Shown here piece after piece: positions 44,317-54,100 of a stretch of DNA of 64,000 bases (positions within the stretch are counted from its first letter, which is position 1; the number at the start of each line of letters is the position of its first letter). This DNA is from Bacillota bacterium. GTDB lineage: Bacteria > Bacillota > Bacilli > Paenibacillales > UBA4045. The stretch is taken from positions 1-64,000 of the forward strand of contig JAEZQY010000008.1 in the NCBI GenBank assembly GCA_023441055.1. Direction: 5' to 3'. Below the pieces are notes generated by a model. The model worked only from the letters and a program-made list of their open reading frames with translations, made no database searches and was not told the DNA's origin. A program made the translations under genes and the position numbers.

Positions 44317-45216
44317 CTAGAAGATTCTGTATTTGGCATACCGATATGCGAAGAAATAGGAACCAGCGATCAATATGAATGAGATGATGGACTTGAAAAA
44401 ACCGACTGCGGTTGCAACGCCGTATTGCGCGTCAAGCAGACCAATTCGATAGACGAATGTATCCAGAATGTCGCCGCTCTCATATACCTGCGGACTATAT
44501 AAGTTAAACACCTGATCGAATCCGGCGTTCAGCAGCTGCCCCAAACTGAGAACGGCGAGCAATACGATGACCATGCGCATCCCGGGCAATGTAATATGCC
44601 AAGCCTTCTTCCAACGATTCGCGCCATCGATCGTGGCAGCCTCATACAAGCCAGGATCGATGCCGGTGATGGCAGCTAAATAAATAATCGTACCATATCC
44701 AAAATTCTTCCAAATGTCCGACATAATCAACGTAGCCGGGAACCAGTCGTTATCGCCAAGGAAGAAGATCGGCTCGATTCCTATTGCACTTAACAGGCTG
44801 TTGACGATTCCATTGGAAGGAGATAGCAGGTCAATTAGAATGCCGCCCAATACGACCCATGATAGGAAATAGGGCAGATAAATGGCCGTCTGGACGGATC
44901 GCTTGGCAATTTCGTTCTTCAGCTCATTCAACAATATGGAGAATATGATTGGTACCAATAGTCCCAGCACCAGCTTCATACTTGAAATGGTGAGTGTATT
45001 CCAGAATACTTGTGTAAAGCTAGGCAGATCCATGACATATCGAAAGTTGTTCCAGCCCACCCACTGTTGATCGCCGAACAACCCCTTGGCCGGTATAAAT
45101 TTCTGAAAGGCAATCACAATACCAGCCATGGGTACATAGGAGAATATCGCGATAAATACTAAGCCTGGTAAAATCATGACGTGCAGCGGGAGCTCTCTCT
45201 TCCATCTTCCGCTCAT
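44317..45216 (-). CDS. carbohydrate ABC transporter permease, LplB-like (locus 2)
   Basis: The 299-residue membrane protein has six helices and the EAA loop EAATIDGANRWKKAWHITLPGM. LplB-type signatures near the C terminus include FNLYSPQVYESGDILDTFVYRIG. The start at 45216 is chosen for a GGAG site 9 bases upstream. A longer frame from 45273 would run close to the binding-protein stop. A stable hairpin lies between the two genes (45265-45281). Confidence 0.92.
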   Translation of the reverse strand: MSGRWKRELPLHVMILPGLVFIAIFSYVPMAGIVIAFQKFIPAKGLFGDQQWVGWNNFRYVMDLPSFTQVFWNTLTISSMKLVLGLLVPIIFSILLNELKNEIAKRSVQTAIYLPYFLSWVVLGGILIDLLSPSNGIVNSLLSAIGIEPIFFLGDNDWFPATLIMSDIWKNFGYGTIIYLAAITGIDPGLYEAATIDGANRWKKAWHITLPGMRMVIVLLAVLSLGQLLNAGFDQVFNLYSPQVYESGDILDTFVYRIGLLDAQYGVATAVGFFKSIISFILIAGSYFFAYRYAKYRIF

Positions 45217-45264
45217 TATGATGATCTCCTCTCTCTCTGCAACGTGTAAAGCTACAAGGAAATC

Positions 45265-45281
45265 AGGCGCCATAGGCGCCT
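45265..45281 (-). other. intercistronic hairpin between binding protein and permease
   Basis: AGGCGCC and GGCGCCT form a perfect 7-bp GC-rich stem with a 3-base loop, 21 bases after the binding-protein stop codon at 45302. No T tract follows. Such hairpins between a binding protein and its permease often protect the upstream mRNA and make the binding protein more abundant. Confidence 0.7.
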
Positions 45282-45301
45282 TCTCCCCTGTTCATTCGCC
45301 A

Positions 45302-47065
45302 TTAGTTCGTTGTGGCATACCATTCATTGACTTCCTCAGTCATTTGATTGCCGCCCAGTTTCCTCCAATCCTCGACGAATTTATCGAACGTATCGATCGA
45401 TTCCCCAAGGATAATTTTGATGAATGTCTCATCCTGTAGCTTCGTAAGCGTTGACTTCCGTTCAACCATCGTTGGAGTTGGCGCTGCAACAAACTTATCG
45501 ATAAGGAATTGATTATTCTTATCATATTGGTCAGTAATGCCCATCGAGCCTTCCGGACCATAAATTCGTTCCCAGCCCCATACAGCGAAGCCTTCTTCAG
45601 ATCCAGAATGGTACAGATCAATCTTTTCTTGAATCGTCTTGGCCTCTCCCTGCAAAATCGAGAAGTCGTTAGCCTTACGAGCCGCATCGATCTCCCGGAA
45701 GGCTGTCACGTTCTTCTTGGGTGGAGATGGCTGCACCGGCGACAGCTGCCAGACGCTCTCCGCTTCCTTCGGCGCATAATAATAGTCGAACTCGGCAGTC
45801 TCGCCCCAGTTTTTCTCCAGGTGCAGGTTGAACAACTTGATAACGGCCTCTGGATGACTTGCGCCTTTGCGAACAACGAAAAATTTCGTTGTGCTGAATT
45901 TTTGTGGAACCAGTGCCAGCTCACTTGACTCCGATACGATTGGGAATGCTTGCCACTGAGCATTCGGATCATTATTCTTATTCAATTGAAGCGGCCAGAT
46001 GGAATTCCACTGCTCGCCGTATTCCATCCCAATTCTACCTGCTGTAATATCCTCGGCTACCTTGCCGCCATCCTTGATGCCGAACTCCTTATCAATCTGT
46101 CCGCTTTTGAACATATCCTGGAGCACTTGAAGCGCTTTCTTTACCTCTGGCTGAATGCTGCCGAATTGAAGCTTTCCAGAGCTGTCCTCGGTCCAGATAT
46201 TCGGGTAAGCCTTGTAGCCAGCCATAAAGCCTTCAAGCCCATTCGAACCGCCCCATAGCCCCTTCGTTACTCCTAGGCCTAATGTGTCCGGCTTGCCATT
46301 GCCGTCCGGATCTCTTTCTGTAAATGCCTTTGAAATCGCGAGCACATCCGCCATCGTCTTAGGCGGCTCCAAACCAAGGTTATTGAGCCAATCCGTACGA
46401 ATCCAGATAAACATGGAGCGTTCGATAGATGGTTCAACCTGAGGGATAGCCATCAGCTTGCCATCGAACGTCGCGGCATCGAATGGTCCTTTGCCTTCCT
46501 GAGACAGTATATCCTTCGTCAATGGAGAAGCGAATTTCTCATACAGCTCTGTCATGTCCTCAATCATATCGGCCTCCGCCAATTGCTTTAACTGAATGGC
46601 ATTCACCGACAGAAAGTCAGGCAGATCGCCGGATGCGAGCGTTACATTCATCTTTTGCACATATTGATCCGATTCCGGATTCCCCTTAACAACCCACAGG
46701 TTGCGGATCTTGATGCCAAGCTGCTCCTCATAGACCCGTGTCCATCGGTTGTCCTCGAATGTTTCGCCATCCAGAACCCCAAGCACATTATTCTCTACAA
46801 CATCGCTCAGGTTTCTAACGGTCGTAACCTCAATCGGTGGATCATACTTGCCTAGCGGATCCGCTGACATGTCCGCCCCTTCTGATGCGCTATTATTGGA
46901 TGAATTATTATTGCTTTGAGCCGTCTGGTTTTGTTGATTTTTATTTTCCTTCTGACCATCGTTACTAGTTCCGCCATTACTTCCGCTGCATGCCGATAAT
47001 ACAAGAATAATCGCCAGAAGCACTGCACAAGCACTGACAAGCCTTTGTTTATTGGAACTTCTCAT
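45302..47065 (-). CDS. extracellular sugar-binding lipoprotein (locus 2)
   Basis: The 587-residue protein has a signal peptide ending in lipobox LVLSAC (Cys26), then a Gly/Asn/Gln/Ser linker of about 45 residues. The mature domain is a family 1 solute-binding protein with DLPDFLSVNAIQLKQLAEA, WIRTDWLNNLGLEPPKTMAD and DPDGNGKPDTLGLG, the last resembling a calcium-binding loop. The start at 47065 follows a GGGGG site. A longer frame from 47152 would add 29 residues ahead of the signal peptide. It is the first gene of the five-gene locus 2 operon. Confidence 0.92.
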   Translation of the reverse strand: MRSSNKQRLVSACAVLLAIILVLSACSGSNGGTSNDGQKENKNQQNQTAQSNNNSSNNSASEGADMSADPLGKYDPPIEVTTVRNLSDVVENNVLGVLDGETFEDNRWTRVYEEQLGIKIRNLWVVKGNPESDQYVQKMNVTLASGDLPDFLSVNAIQLKQLAEADMIEDMTELYEKFASPLTKDILSQEGKGPFDAATFDGKLMAIPQVEPSIERSMFIWIRTDWLNNLGLEPPKTMADVLAISKAFTERDPDGNGKPDTLGLGVTKGLWGGSNGLEGFMAGYKAYPNIWTEDSSGKLQFGSIQPEVKKALQVLQDMFKSGQIDKEFGIKDGGKVAEDITAGRIGMEYGEQWNSIWPLQLNKNNDPNAQWQAFPIVSESSELALVPQKFSTTKFFVVRKGASHPEAVIKLFNLHLEKNWGETAEFDYYYAPKEAESVWQLSPVQPSPPKKNVTAFREIDAARKANDFSILQGEAKTIQEKIDLYHSGSEEGFAVWGWERIYGPEGSMGITDQYDKNNQFLIDKFVAAPTPTMVERKSTLTKLQDETFIKIILGESIDTFDKFVEDWRKLGGNQMTEEVNEWYATTN

Positions 47066-47186
47066 TGTATTGCCCCCAATCCATAGGTTCGAGACACAGC
47101 CGCATGCGAATGTCTGCGCTTTCATTATAGGAATTACTGGCTGTGCAGGCAATGTTCTTCTCTTTACTTCTTTAACTGGATTTTAC

Positions 47187-47223
47187 TAAAAATATAATGG
47201 ACCGGCGCTAATGCAACCGGTCC
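47187..47223 (-). terminator. terminator of the DNRLRE gene
   Basis: GGACCGG (47199-47205) and CCGGTCC (47217-47223) form a 7-bp stem with an 11-base loop. On the minus strand it is followed by ATTATATTTTT. It lies 52 bases after the stop codon at 47276 and separates that gene from the importer operon. Confidence 0.8.
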
Positions 47224-47275
47224 AAAATTAATATTCTCCAGCTGTAATTCCCACTTCCGGGTGTTGCTGAAGCTG

Positions 47276-47860
47276 TCATAGTCCTGCACTGCTCGTCATC
47301 AGGACCAGTTCAGGCCTTTGATTCATATTTTTAGTCGATTTAATGTTGATTTCATTATATCCATGATCAGATGAATGGCCTTCCAGAATGAATGAGAGAT
47401 AAGCATTCTGCTCACGTTTCAATTGATCATTCACATATTCCGTAACGACAAAATCCTTCCATTTACCAGACTCCAATTTACTTTCTTCGTCTCCTGTGAG
47501 GGTGATCGTTATTGAACCATGAGGAAATTCATGCGTATCATTCGCCCAATCATCTGTATCCGTACCCAATAACTTAACAGACAGCGTATTATATGTACCC
47601 GTTACATACACCCTTAAGATTGCTTTCTGGACCTCATTCACATGAGGTGGCAATTTAAATCTTATCGCCGTTCTTGAGTTTCCATGTGGACCTGATCCGA
47701 TATAATTTAAAAATGTACTCCCCACTTGAATTCCACCCGCATAAATGGTGCCAAAGTCATCAAGCTTATCGAAGTCTGCACGGATCGCAACTTTCTTCCC
47801 ATTAGCCTTTTTAACAGAGAAGGTTAATAATTTAAACAATTTCTCAAGCAAGCCTACCAC
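47276..47860 (-). CDS. DNRLRE-domain-like (CBM96-type) protein
   Basis: The 194-residue protein has the jelly-roll pattern of DNRLRE domains: ADFDKLDDFGTIYAGG, NSRTAIRFKLPPHV, KAILRVYVTGTYNTLSVKL, TEYVNDQLKREQNAYLSFIL and a final strand ending ELVLM. Such domains occur in secreted carbohydrate-binding proteins. No signal peptide is visible, and the frame is open 45 bases further upstream without ATG, so the start (GTG at 47860) is doubtful and the gene may be truncated. A terminator follows at 47187-47223. Confidence 0.65.
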   Translation of the reverse strand: MVGLLEKLFKLLTFSVKKANGKKVAIRADFDKLDDFGTIYAGGIQVGSTFLNYIGSGPHGNSRTAIRFKLPPHVNEVQKAILRVYVTGTYNTLSVKLLGTDTDDWANDTHEFPHGSITITLTGDEESKLESGKWKDFVVTEYVNDQLKREQNAYLSFILEGHSSDHGYNEINIKSTKNMNQRPELVLMTSSAGL

Positions 47861-47937
47861 CCCGTAGCGAAGATCATCCCAAATCTCTTCGATTTTATCA
47901 CGGTAGACACACTAAATTGTGAAATCTAAAGAAATCT

Positions 47938-48645
47938 TTAAGTTCGTGTTTGCACCGCAGCTGGAGCAGCCATCATATAACCAGTCCCTCGAACCGTAAT
48001 GATAACCTCAGGATCTGCTGGATCAACCTCAATTTTTTTCCTCAAATTACTGATATGTACCGCTACCGTTCTCGTATCCTCCAGACTCTCCACTCCCCAG
48101 ATCAGCTGGAATAATGCATCGACACTTACGGCGCGATTAACGTTTTGCGCCATGTAGGACAGTAGACCGAACTCTTTTTTCGATAAGTATACGTTTCCTC
48201 CTCGAATGACGACAGACTGCGTGTAATAATCCAGTGTCAAACCCGGCAGCTCCAGTAGTTGTTCCTTTCTGCCCACCGATACTCGGCGAAGATGCGCCTT
48301 AATTTTCGCCATGAGTACACCCGGACTGAACGGCTTGGTCACATAATCGTCACCGCCATCGGATAATGCGCTGATTTTGACCTCGTCTTCCTCTCGACTG
48401 CTCAGAAACACGATCGGCGCATTCGTGCAGCTGCGTGCATGCTTACACCAATCGATTCCGCTCTCATTAGCCAGCATGACATCTAGCACGATCAAATTCG
48501 GCTCGAACGTCCCTAGCAGCTTCATGGCATCTGATCCGTTATAGCTGCAAGCGGATAGGAAGCCCTCCCGCTCGCAATACGCTTCAACAATCTCGCATAT
48601 ATTAGGATCATCATCGACGATCATAATTTTATATGGTTCTGGCAC
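47938..48645 (-). CDS. OmpR-family response regulator
   Basis: The 235-residue regulator has a receiver domain (acidic DDD at 11-13, phosphoacceptor Asp55 in LIVLDVMLAN, lysine in YVTKPFSPG). The C-terminal winged helix has SKKEFGLLSYMAQN, AVSVDALFQLIWG and RTVAVHISNLRKKIE. The GTG at 48645 is proposed as the start because GGGAAGGTG lies 5 bases upstream. A longer frame from 48750 would overlap the kinase gene. It follows the kinase by 4 bases, so the two form one signalling unit. Confidence 0.9.
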   Translation of the reverse strand: MPEPYKIMIVDDDPNICEIVEAYCEREGFLSACSYNGSDAMKLLGTFEPNLIVLDVMLANESGIDWCKHARSCTNAPIVFLSSREEDEVKISALSDGGDDYVTKPFSPGVLMAKIKAHLRRVSVGRKEQLLELPGLTLDYYTQSVVIRGGNVYLSKKEFGLLSYMAQNVNRAVSVDALFQLIWGVESLEDTRTVAVHISNLRKKIEVDPADPEVIITVRGTGYMMAAPAAVQTRT

Positions 48646-48649
48646 ACCG

Positions 48650-50797
48650 TCACCTTCCCTCTGCTCGAATACATGGAAGCGATAAATAGAATATCGATCC
48701 CGTCTCGCCATCGCTCTCCGCTCGAACCATCCCTCCATGCGCTTGTACAATTTCCCTGCATATCGCTAGCCCCAGCCCGCTGCCATCTACTCCATTATCC
48801 GTGCCAGGTTGTTCATACCTGTAATTGCGATCGAAGATCTGCTCGAGCTGCTCAGGAGGAATTCCCATGCCCGAGTCTTGTACACGAATGACTGCATATC
48901 GGGAATTCTGAACTTCGTTCACAGCTAGTGCAATACGTACAAATCCACCACTAGAGGTGAACTTCATTGCATTAGATACTAGATTAAACAGGGCCTGCTC
49001 GAGCCTTTGCGTGTCCATCTCGACCAGAACGGGATTAATTTCTTGATCTTCGGTTTCTTCGATATCAAACCTGAAGTCTAACCCTGCGTCACGTACAACC
49101 AGCTCATATTGTTCATAGAACCGACGCAAGAAGGAGGCCGCATGAACCTGCTCCATTCGGTACGAGACTTGTCCCGTCTCCAGATGCGATAAGAATGACA
49201 GCTCCTCAATCATACGGTTAATCCTTATCGTGTTATCCCGAATATACTTCAAGTACTGTTCATTGCGTTCTGGCTTGACCATGTCCTGCACAGCTTCGAC
49301 ATAGCCAAGCATGCTCGAGAGCGGCATTCTCAAATCATGCGTAATATAGGCAAGCAGCTTCTTCCTCCCTTGCTCGGATTGAAGCAAGCGCTCATACGAT
49401 TCGCTAAGCTCATCATGCGCAGCAGATAAGGCATGTGTCCGCTCCGTCACGATCTGCTCGAGATTCACATTCATTTCGGTCAGCTTGTTATTGGCTACCT
49501 GCAGCTCACGTGCAATCCGCTCTTCATTCGTTGCCGCTCTTGTAAATCTTGAAGATAGCAGAAACATTTGTGCAATCGTAAATATCAACAGACCAATTGG
49601 AGATGTATTTGGAATTTGTGACCATTCATTATAATATAGGAAATCATTGACGACAGTAACTAGCACGACTACCGAAACCAGCAGGAATAGTAATGCCCCT
49701 TCCATATTCCGTACAGCCGCTCGGACCAAACCCGCCATTAGATAAACCACATGCAGCACTACCACTATGCCGATCAATAGAAGCATTTGGGTATATATAA
49801 GTGCAGGAGTCACTATAACAACGATACAAAGTAAGCTCGTTATGATCCGGGACCCGATTTGCAACCGTTTCGATACATAATTAGGAAAAATACATTCTGA
49901 GTACAGCATAGTAACATAAGCCGCGATGCTAAGAACCAGATACTCAATTTTAAATTGTAGTCCCCATGGAAAAGCTGGCCATATTTGAGTAAGCATAAGC
50001 TCGCCAACCAGCAAAGATCGTATACCAAACATCAGAATCATTAGGCCAAAATATAACGGAGCCTTGTCCTTACGCCGCAGCGAGAACAACAGCAGGTGAT
50101 ACAAGCCAATCAACAGCAAGCTTGCAGTCGTGAACATTTCAGCCGCAATTTTCTTATGTGTTCTGACAGTGAGAAGATCACTGCCGCCTAGCTCTATGTA
50201 CTTGGTAATACCGCCTCGCTTATGGTGGAAATTTGACACTTGCATAACCAGTTCCACTGTGTCTTGTTCTGGTTGAAAGAATACCAGCTTCGTTGCCAGA
50301 CGCGGTGTCACAACGCTCTTGTCCTGAGCAACCACACCAACTTCTGAAAGCAGCTCGCCATTCACCCATAATTTATACGCATGAAAAATGGTAGGCATAC
50401 GTAGTGCAAGCCGCTCATGCCTATCCTGCTCACTAAGTTGGATGATCAATCTAAAGGTTGCAAAGCCAGTACCGCTAAGCTGCTGACCGTCTAACTGATA
50501 GCCTAGCCATGAGCTCGGGATGTTGATCCAGCGATCACGATATCCTTCCCCTGCCAAGTGAAGCTGTATATCCTCAGGCGACAGCAGCTCTTCCCAGTAG
50601 AACGACCACTCCCCTTGTAACTTTAGCGGATTCTTACTGACATGCACCTGCGTTAGATCCAGAATGCCTTCCTCACTTTGCAGCTTAGGCGAGTCTGGAG
50701 CAGAGACGATGGCAAGGCTTGCGACTAAACCCACAACAATAGCAACAGTTATTTGAAGCAAGATCATTCGAGAACGAAATTGGAGAATATCCTTCAT
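48650..50797 (-). CDS. 7TMR-DISM sensor histidine kinase (HisKA type)
   Basis: The 715-residue kinase has an N-terminal membrane helix (12-32), an extracellular 7TMR-DISMED2-like domain (about 45-205; GEWSFYWEELLSP, SGTGFATFRL) and seven membrane helices (about 220-420). A coiled coil (425-475) leads to a HisKA domain with ITHDLRMP (His487). The ATPase domain has FNLVSNAMKF, DSGMGIPPEQ and GSGLGLAICREIV. It is upstream of the OmpR regulator by 4 bases and is the second 7TMR-DISM kinase in this block. It probably senses a carbohydrate or envelope signal. Confidence 0.9.
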   Translation of the reverse strand: MKDILQFRSRMILLQITVAIVVGLVASLAIVSAPDSPKLQSEEGILDLTQVHVSKNPLKLQGEWSFYWEELLSPEDIQLHLAGEGYRDRWINIPSSWLGYQLDGQQLSGTGFATFRLIIQLSEQDRHERLALRMPTIFHAYKLWVNGELLSEVGVVAQDKSVVTPRLATKLVFFQPEQDTVELVMQVSNFHHKRGGITKYIELGGSDLLTVRTHKKIAAEMFTTASLLLIGLYHLLLFSLRRKDKAPLYFGLMILMFGIRSLLVGELMLTQIWPAFPWGLQFKIEYLVLSIAAYVTMLYSECIFPNYVSKRLQIGSRIITSLLCIVVIVTPALIYTQMLLLIGIVVVLHVVYLMAGLVRAAVRNMEGALLFLLVSVVVLVTVVNDFLYYNEWSQIPNTSPIGLLIFTIAQMFLLSSRFTRAATNEERIARELQVANNKLTEMNVNLEQIVTERTHALSAAHDELSESYERLLQSEQGRKKLLAYITHDLRMPLSSMLGYVEAVQDMVKPERNEQYLKYIRDNTIRINRMIEELSFLSHLETGQVSYRMEQVHAASFLRRFYEQYELVVRDAGLDFRFDIEETEDQEINPVLVEMDTQRLEQALFNLVSNAMKFTSSGGFVRIALAVNEVQNSRYAVIRVQDSGMGIPPEQLEQIFDRNYRYEQPGTDNGVDGSGLGLAICREIVQAHGGMVRAESDGETGSIFYLSLPCIRAEGR

Positions 50798-50896
50798 TAT
50801 AAAATCGACCCCAATCTACAAGATGCGCTATAAGTATGTTGTTTATTGTAATAATAACATCGTTACAGGAAAAATGTACCCAACAAATATGTCTCC

Positions 50897-53800
50897 CTAT
50901 ATCTCCGCAGCTGTAGGAATTCGTATCGTGACCTTCGTGCCTTGACCCTCCACACTTTCTACTGATAAGCCGACGCCATAAATTCGTAGGAGTCGCTGGT
51001 GAATGTTATTCAGACCGACTCCGCGCTTCGGCTCCTCATTGGCAAACAAATGATTCAAATGTTCTACTGATAGGCCAACTCCATTATCCTCAACGGAAAT
51101 CACCACATCATCAGCATCCGGACATACGGTGACTTTCACCCATCCCCCATCTATCCGTTTCATCGCACCGTGACGAATCGAATTTTCCACCAACGGCTGA
51201 ATACTTAAAGGCGGAATAGAAATATTCACAGACTCGTTCCTATCAATGATCACTTGGAGGCGATCCCCGAATCGCGCCTTCTCAATAGCGACATAGGAAG
51301 CGACAAGCTCAAGCTCCTGCTCTAGAGACACAAACTTTTCATGCTTTTCAAAATCGAAGCTGCCTCGCAAATAATGACTCAATTCCGTCAGCAGGTAGGA
51401 CGCTTTCTTCGGATCGCGCGGACAGATAGCGACAATCGTATTGAGCGCATTGTACAAGAAATGCGGTTTGATCTGTGCCCGTAAGAAGTCCAGCTCCGCA
51501 TGAATGGCTTCCTCCACAGAAAGCTTCAATTCCAGCAGCGTACGTACCCTCGCCTTCAACTCATGCGTATAGAAGGGTTTGACTAGGAAGTCATTGGCAC
51601 CAGCCGAAAAACCGTTGACCATATCCTCAGGTTCATTCTTGACTGTCACCAGCAACACCGGCAGCTCGCTAATCGTATAACGCTCTCGTATTTTACGCGT
51701 CACCTCGTAACCGGACAGCTTCGGCATCATCACGTCTAACAGCACCAGATCTACCTTAACCGTATGGTTAAGCATCTCTAATGCCTCCATACCGTCCTTT
51801 GCAAGGATAATCCGATAGGGCTCTTGCGCGAATACACTGAGAATGACCTGCAGATTCGCCGGATCATCATCCACCGCCAATATCGTATACGGTAATTCCT
51901 CCTTGAATGGATGACTAGGTTCTGGAGACAGCACTGGCGATGCTGGAATGTAATGAAACGGCTGAACCTCAGTATGGACAACAGGTTGTTCTTTGCTCAC
52001 AGGAAGTGTAAATGAAAACGTTGACCCTTCTCCCGGTTTGGAGTGAACGCTCAACTCTCCTCCATTTAGCTCAACCAGCTGCCTGCTGATCGACAAGCCC
52101 AAGCCCGCCCCTCCATATTCTCGCGATACCGTGGAGCCGACCTGCTCGAAGGACTGAAAAATCATCTCTTGCTTCTTCTCTGGAATCCCGATCCCTGTAT
52201 CCATGACATGTACCTTAACCCAATCTCCCTGATGCTCGGCTGAGATTACGATTTCTCCTCGTTCGGTAAATTTAATGGCGTTGCCAATCAAATTATACAA
52301 AATCTGCGAAACTCGATTTTCATCCGCATGAACAGCCGGCAGCTCCTCGGATAGCTGCGCCTTAAGTTCGATCGGTTTATCCCCAATGTAATTATGAAAG
52401 ATATCCATGTTGGCCCGCAACACGGCTTGTATCGATACACTTCTCTTGTGCAGCTTGATCTCATTGTTTTTCAGCTTGGAGAAATCCATAATATCCTGTA
52501 TGAGATTCGTAAGCCTGCGCGCCACCGACACGACGACGGACAGCTTCTGCCTCTGAACTTCGTTTATAGGTCCGTTCGAGCCCTCTATCATCGATTGTGT
52601 TAAGTTAATCATGCCGTGAAGCGGTGTTTTCAACTCATGCGAGGTGTTGACCAGAAATTCATCCTTCAGCCTATCTAATGAAAGCAGCCGTTCCGACATC
52701 GATTCCACCGTTTGAAATGCTGTTGAAAATCGCTTCGCTAGAATGATCGACTGCACAAAAACAAGCACAAACAATCCGAGCAGTACAATTTGCTTTTGCA
52801 AAATTTGAGCCGTGTTCGCAGAGTTGATCCACTCCGATATGTAGAACAGATTGAACAGAATATCATGGAATATCGTCGATACGAAAATGGAAATCCCCAT
52901 AAACTGCAATCCAGAACCATCCCGCTTGCGCCAAACTGCGAGGAGCACTGCATAAATTAAATAGAGGCCTAACACGATCATAAACAGGTGATAGTAACGA
53001 ATCATATGTGTAAACAGATTGACCGGTAAGAGAACGACGGTCAGCATAAATGCGCCAGAAAAAGCTACGACTGCACGGGTTGCATAACGATGAATTTCCT
53101 GCGGATACAGCTCGCGTAAATAGAGCGTCAAGGCAGTGACACCGCCGTAATAGGTGAAATATATAATACCGATAATGACCTCTATGCGCACATCCGAAAA
53201 TAGACTCCGTATGAACATATCATCGACGGCCAACAGTCGCATCGCTCCAATCAAACAGCCAATGGAAAAATAAAGCGCTATCTTTTCCTTCCGTCGCATC
53301 ATATAGATCGCTAAGTGGTATAAACCCATAAACAAAAAAATGCCAAGCAAAATCAAATTTGCCGCCATTCCATTTTCTCTAAGCCTCGCAATCTGCTTGT
53401 CCGTACCAAGCTCCATCGCGTACCACATTCCGCCACGGTCATAGAGATAATTTGAAACCTGGACAATAAGCTCAAACTCAGGCGCATGCGGCTCAAAATA
53501 AACAACCTGCGGTGCGAATTCCGCCTCCGCCTCGTTCTTGATTTCCGCTACTTGCCCACTAGTTGCAATAATTCTATCATCTATTAAGACAATAGCTGCT
53601 GTTGATATATCCGGTATTTTCAAAGCCAGTCGGCTGTCGTTCCCATTGGTTCTTACCTTCAAGCGATACGTAGCATACCCTTCCCCTGGATAATCCCTTC
53701 CATCTTGCGCCTGATAATTCGTCCAAACATTAGGAATTTGAACAAGCTGACCATGCAGAGCATTGTCGTCGAAGTCCTTTGCAGTTAAAAGCTTACCCCA

Positions 53801-54013
53801 AAAAAACTCCCATTCCCCTTTCAGTGAGATGATCCCGTCTTGCTCAAAATCCCAGGATGATGAATCAAGCACCCCGCCTGCCACGGCAGGAGGTTGAGCT
53901 CGCTCAGTCTCCGGCTTAGGTAAATATAAAGCAGCAGCTGTCATAAGTAAAAAGACGATGGCAAATCCCATCGTCTTTTTACTTGATAGCCATCTACGCA
54001 TAAGTAGCTTCAT
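50897..54013 (-). CDS. hybrid sensor kinase with two transmitter modules and a receiver
   Basis: The 1038-residue protein has a 7TMR-DISM sensor part: helix 14-31, extracellular domain about 50-205 and seven helices about 215-430. HisKA follows with SHELKTPLHG (His459), then ATPase with YNLIGNAIKF, DTGIGIPE and GGAGLGLS. A receiver comes next (Asp715-717, phosphoacceptor Asp760 in LVLLDVMMP, Lys812). The last domain is a second kinase module of the LytS/YesM type (KPHFLYNALN, His851) with ATPase motifs LVENSIRH (Asn944) and DNGVG. Two different kinase families are therefore fused around one receiver. No histidine phosphotransfer domain is visible. Confidence 0.92.
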   Translation of the reverse strand: MKLLMRRWLSSKKTMGFAIVFLLMTAAALYLPKPETERAQPPAVAGGVLDSSSWDFEQDGIISLKGEWEFFWGKLLTAKDFDDNALHGQLVQIPNVWTNYQAQDGRDYPGEGYATYRLKVRTNGNDSRLALKIPDISTAAIVLIDDRIIATSGQVAEIKNEAEAEFAPQVVYFEPHAPEFELIVQVSNYLYDRGGMWYAMELGTDKQIARLRENGMAANLILLGIFLFMGLYHLAIYMMRRKEKIALYFSIGCLIGAMRLLAVDDMFIRSLFSDVRIEVIIGIIYFTYYGGVTALTLYLRELYPQEIHRYATRAVVAFSGAFMLTVVLLPVNLFTHMIRYYHLFMIVLGLYLIYAVLLAVWRKRDGSGLQFMGISIFVSTIFHDILFNLFYISEWINSANTAQILQKQIVLLGLFVLVFVQSIILAKRFSTAFQTVESMSERLLSLDRLKDEFLVNTSHELKTPLHGMINLTQSMIEGSNGPINEVQRQKLSVVVSVARRLTNLIQDIMDFSKLKNNEIKLHKRSVSIQAVLRANMDIFHNYIGDKPIELKAQLSEELPAVHADENRVSQILYNLIGNAIKFTERGEIVISAEHQGDWVKVHVMDTGIGIPEKKQEMIFQSFEQVGSTVSREYGGAGLGLSISRQLVELNGGELSVHSKPGEGSTFSFTLPVSKEQPVVHTEVQPFHYIPASPVLSPEPSHPFKEELPYTILAVDDDPANLQVILSVFAQEPYRIILAKDGMEALEMLNHTVKVDLVLLDVMMPKLSGYEVTRKIRERYTISELPVLLVTVKNEPEDMVNGFSAGANDFLVKPFYTHELKARVRTLLELKLSVEEAIHAELDFLRAQIKPHFLYNALNTIVAICPRDPKKASYLLTELSHYLRGSFDFEKHEKFVSLEQELELVASYVAIEKARFGDRLQVIIDRNESVNISIPPLSIQPLVENSIRHGAMKRIDGGWVKVTVCPDADDVVISVEDNGVGLSVEHLNHLFANEEPKRGVGLNNIHQRLLRIYGVGLSVESVEGQGTKVTIRIPTAAEI

Positions 54014-54100
54014 ATTAATCTCCTAACTGCTGTTGCCCGCCTCACTACATTACTTCCATTATAGGCCTCACTGTTAAGGAAATAAAGGTAGTAATCGAGG

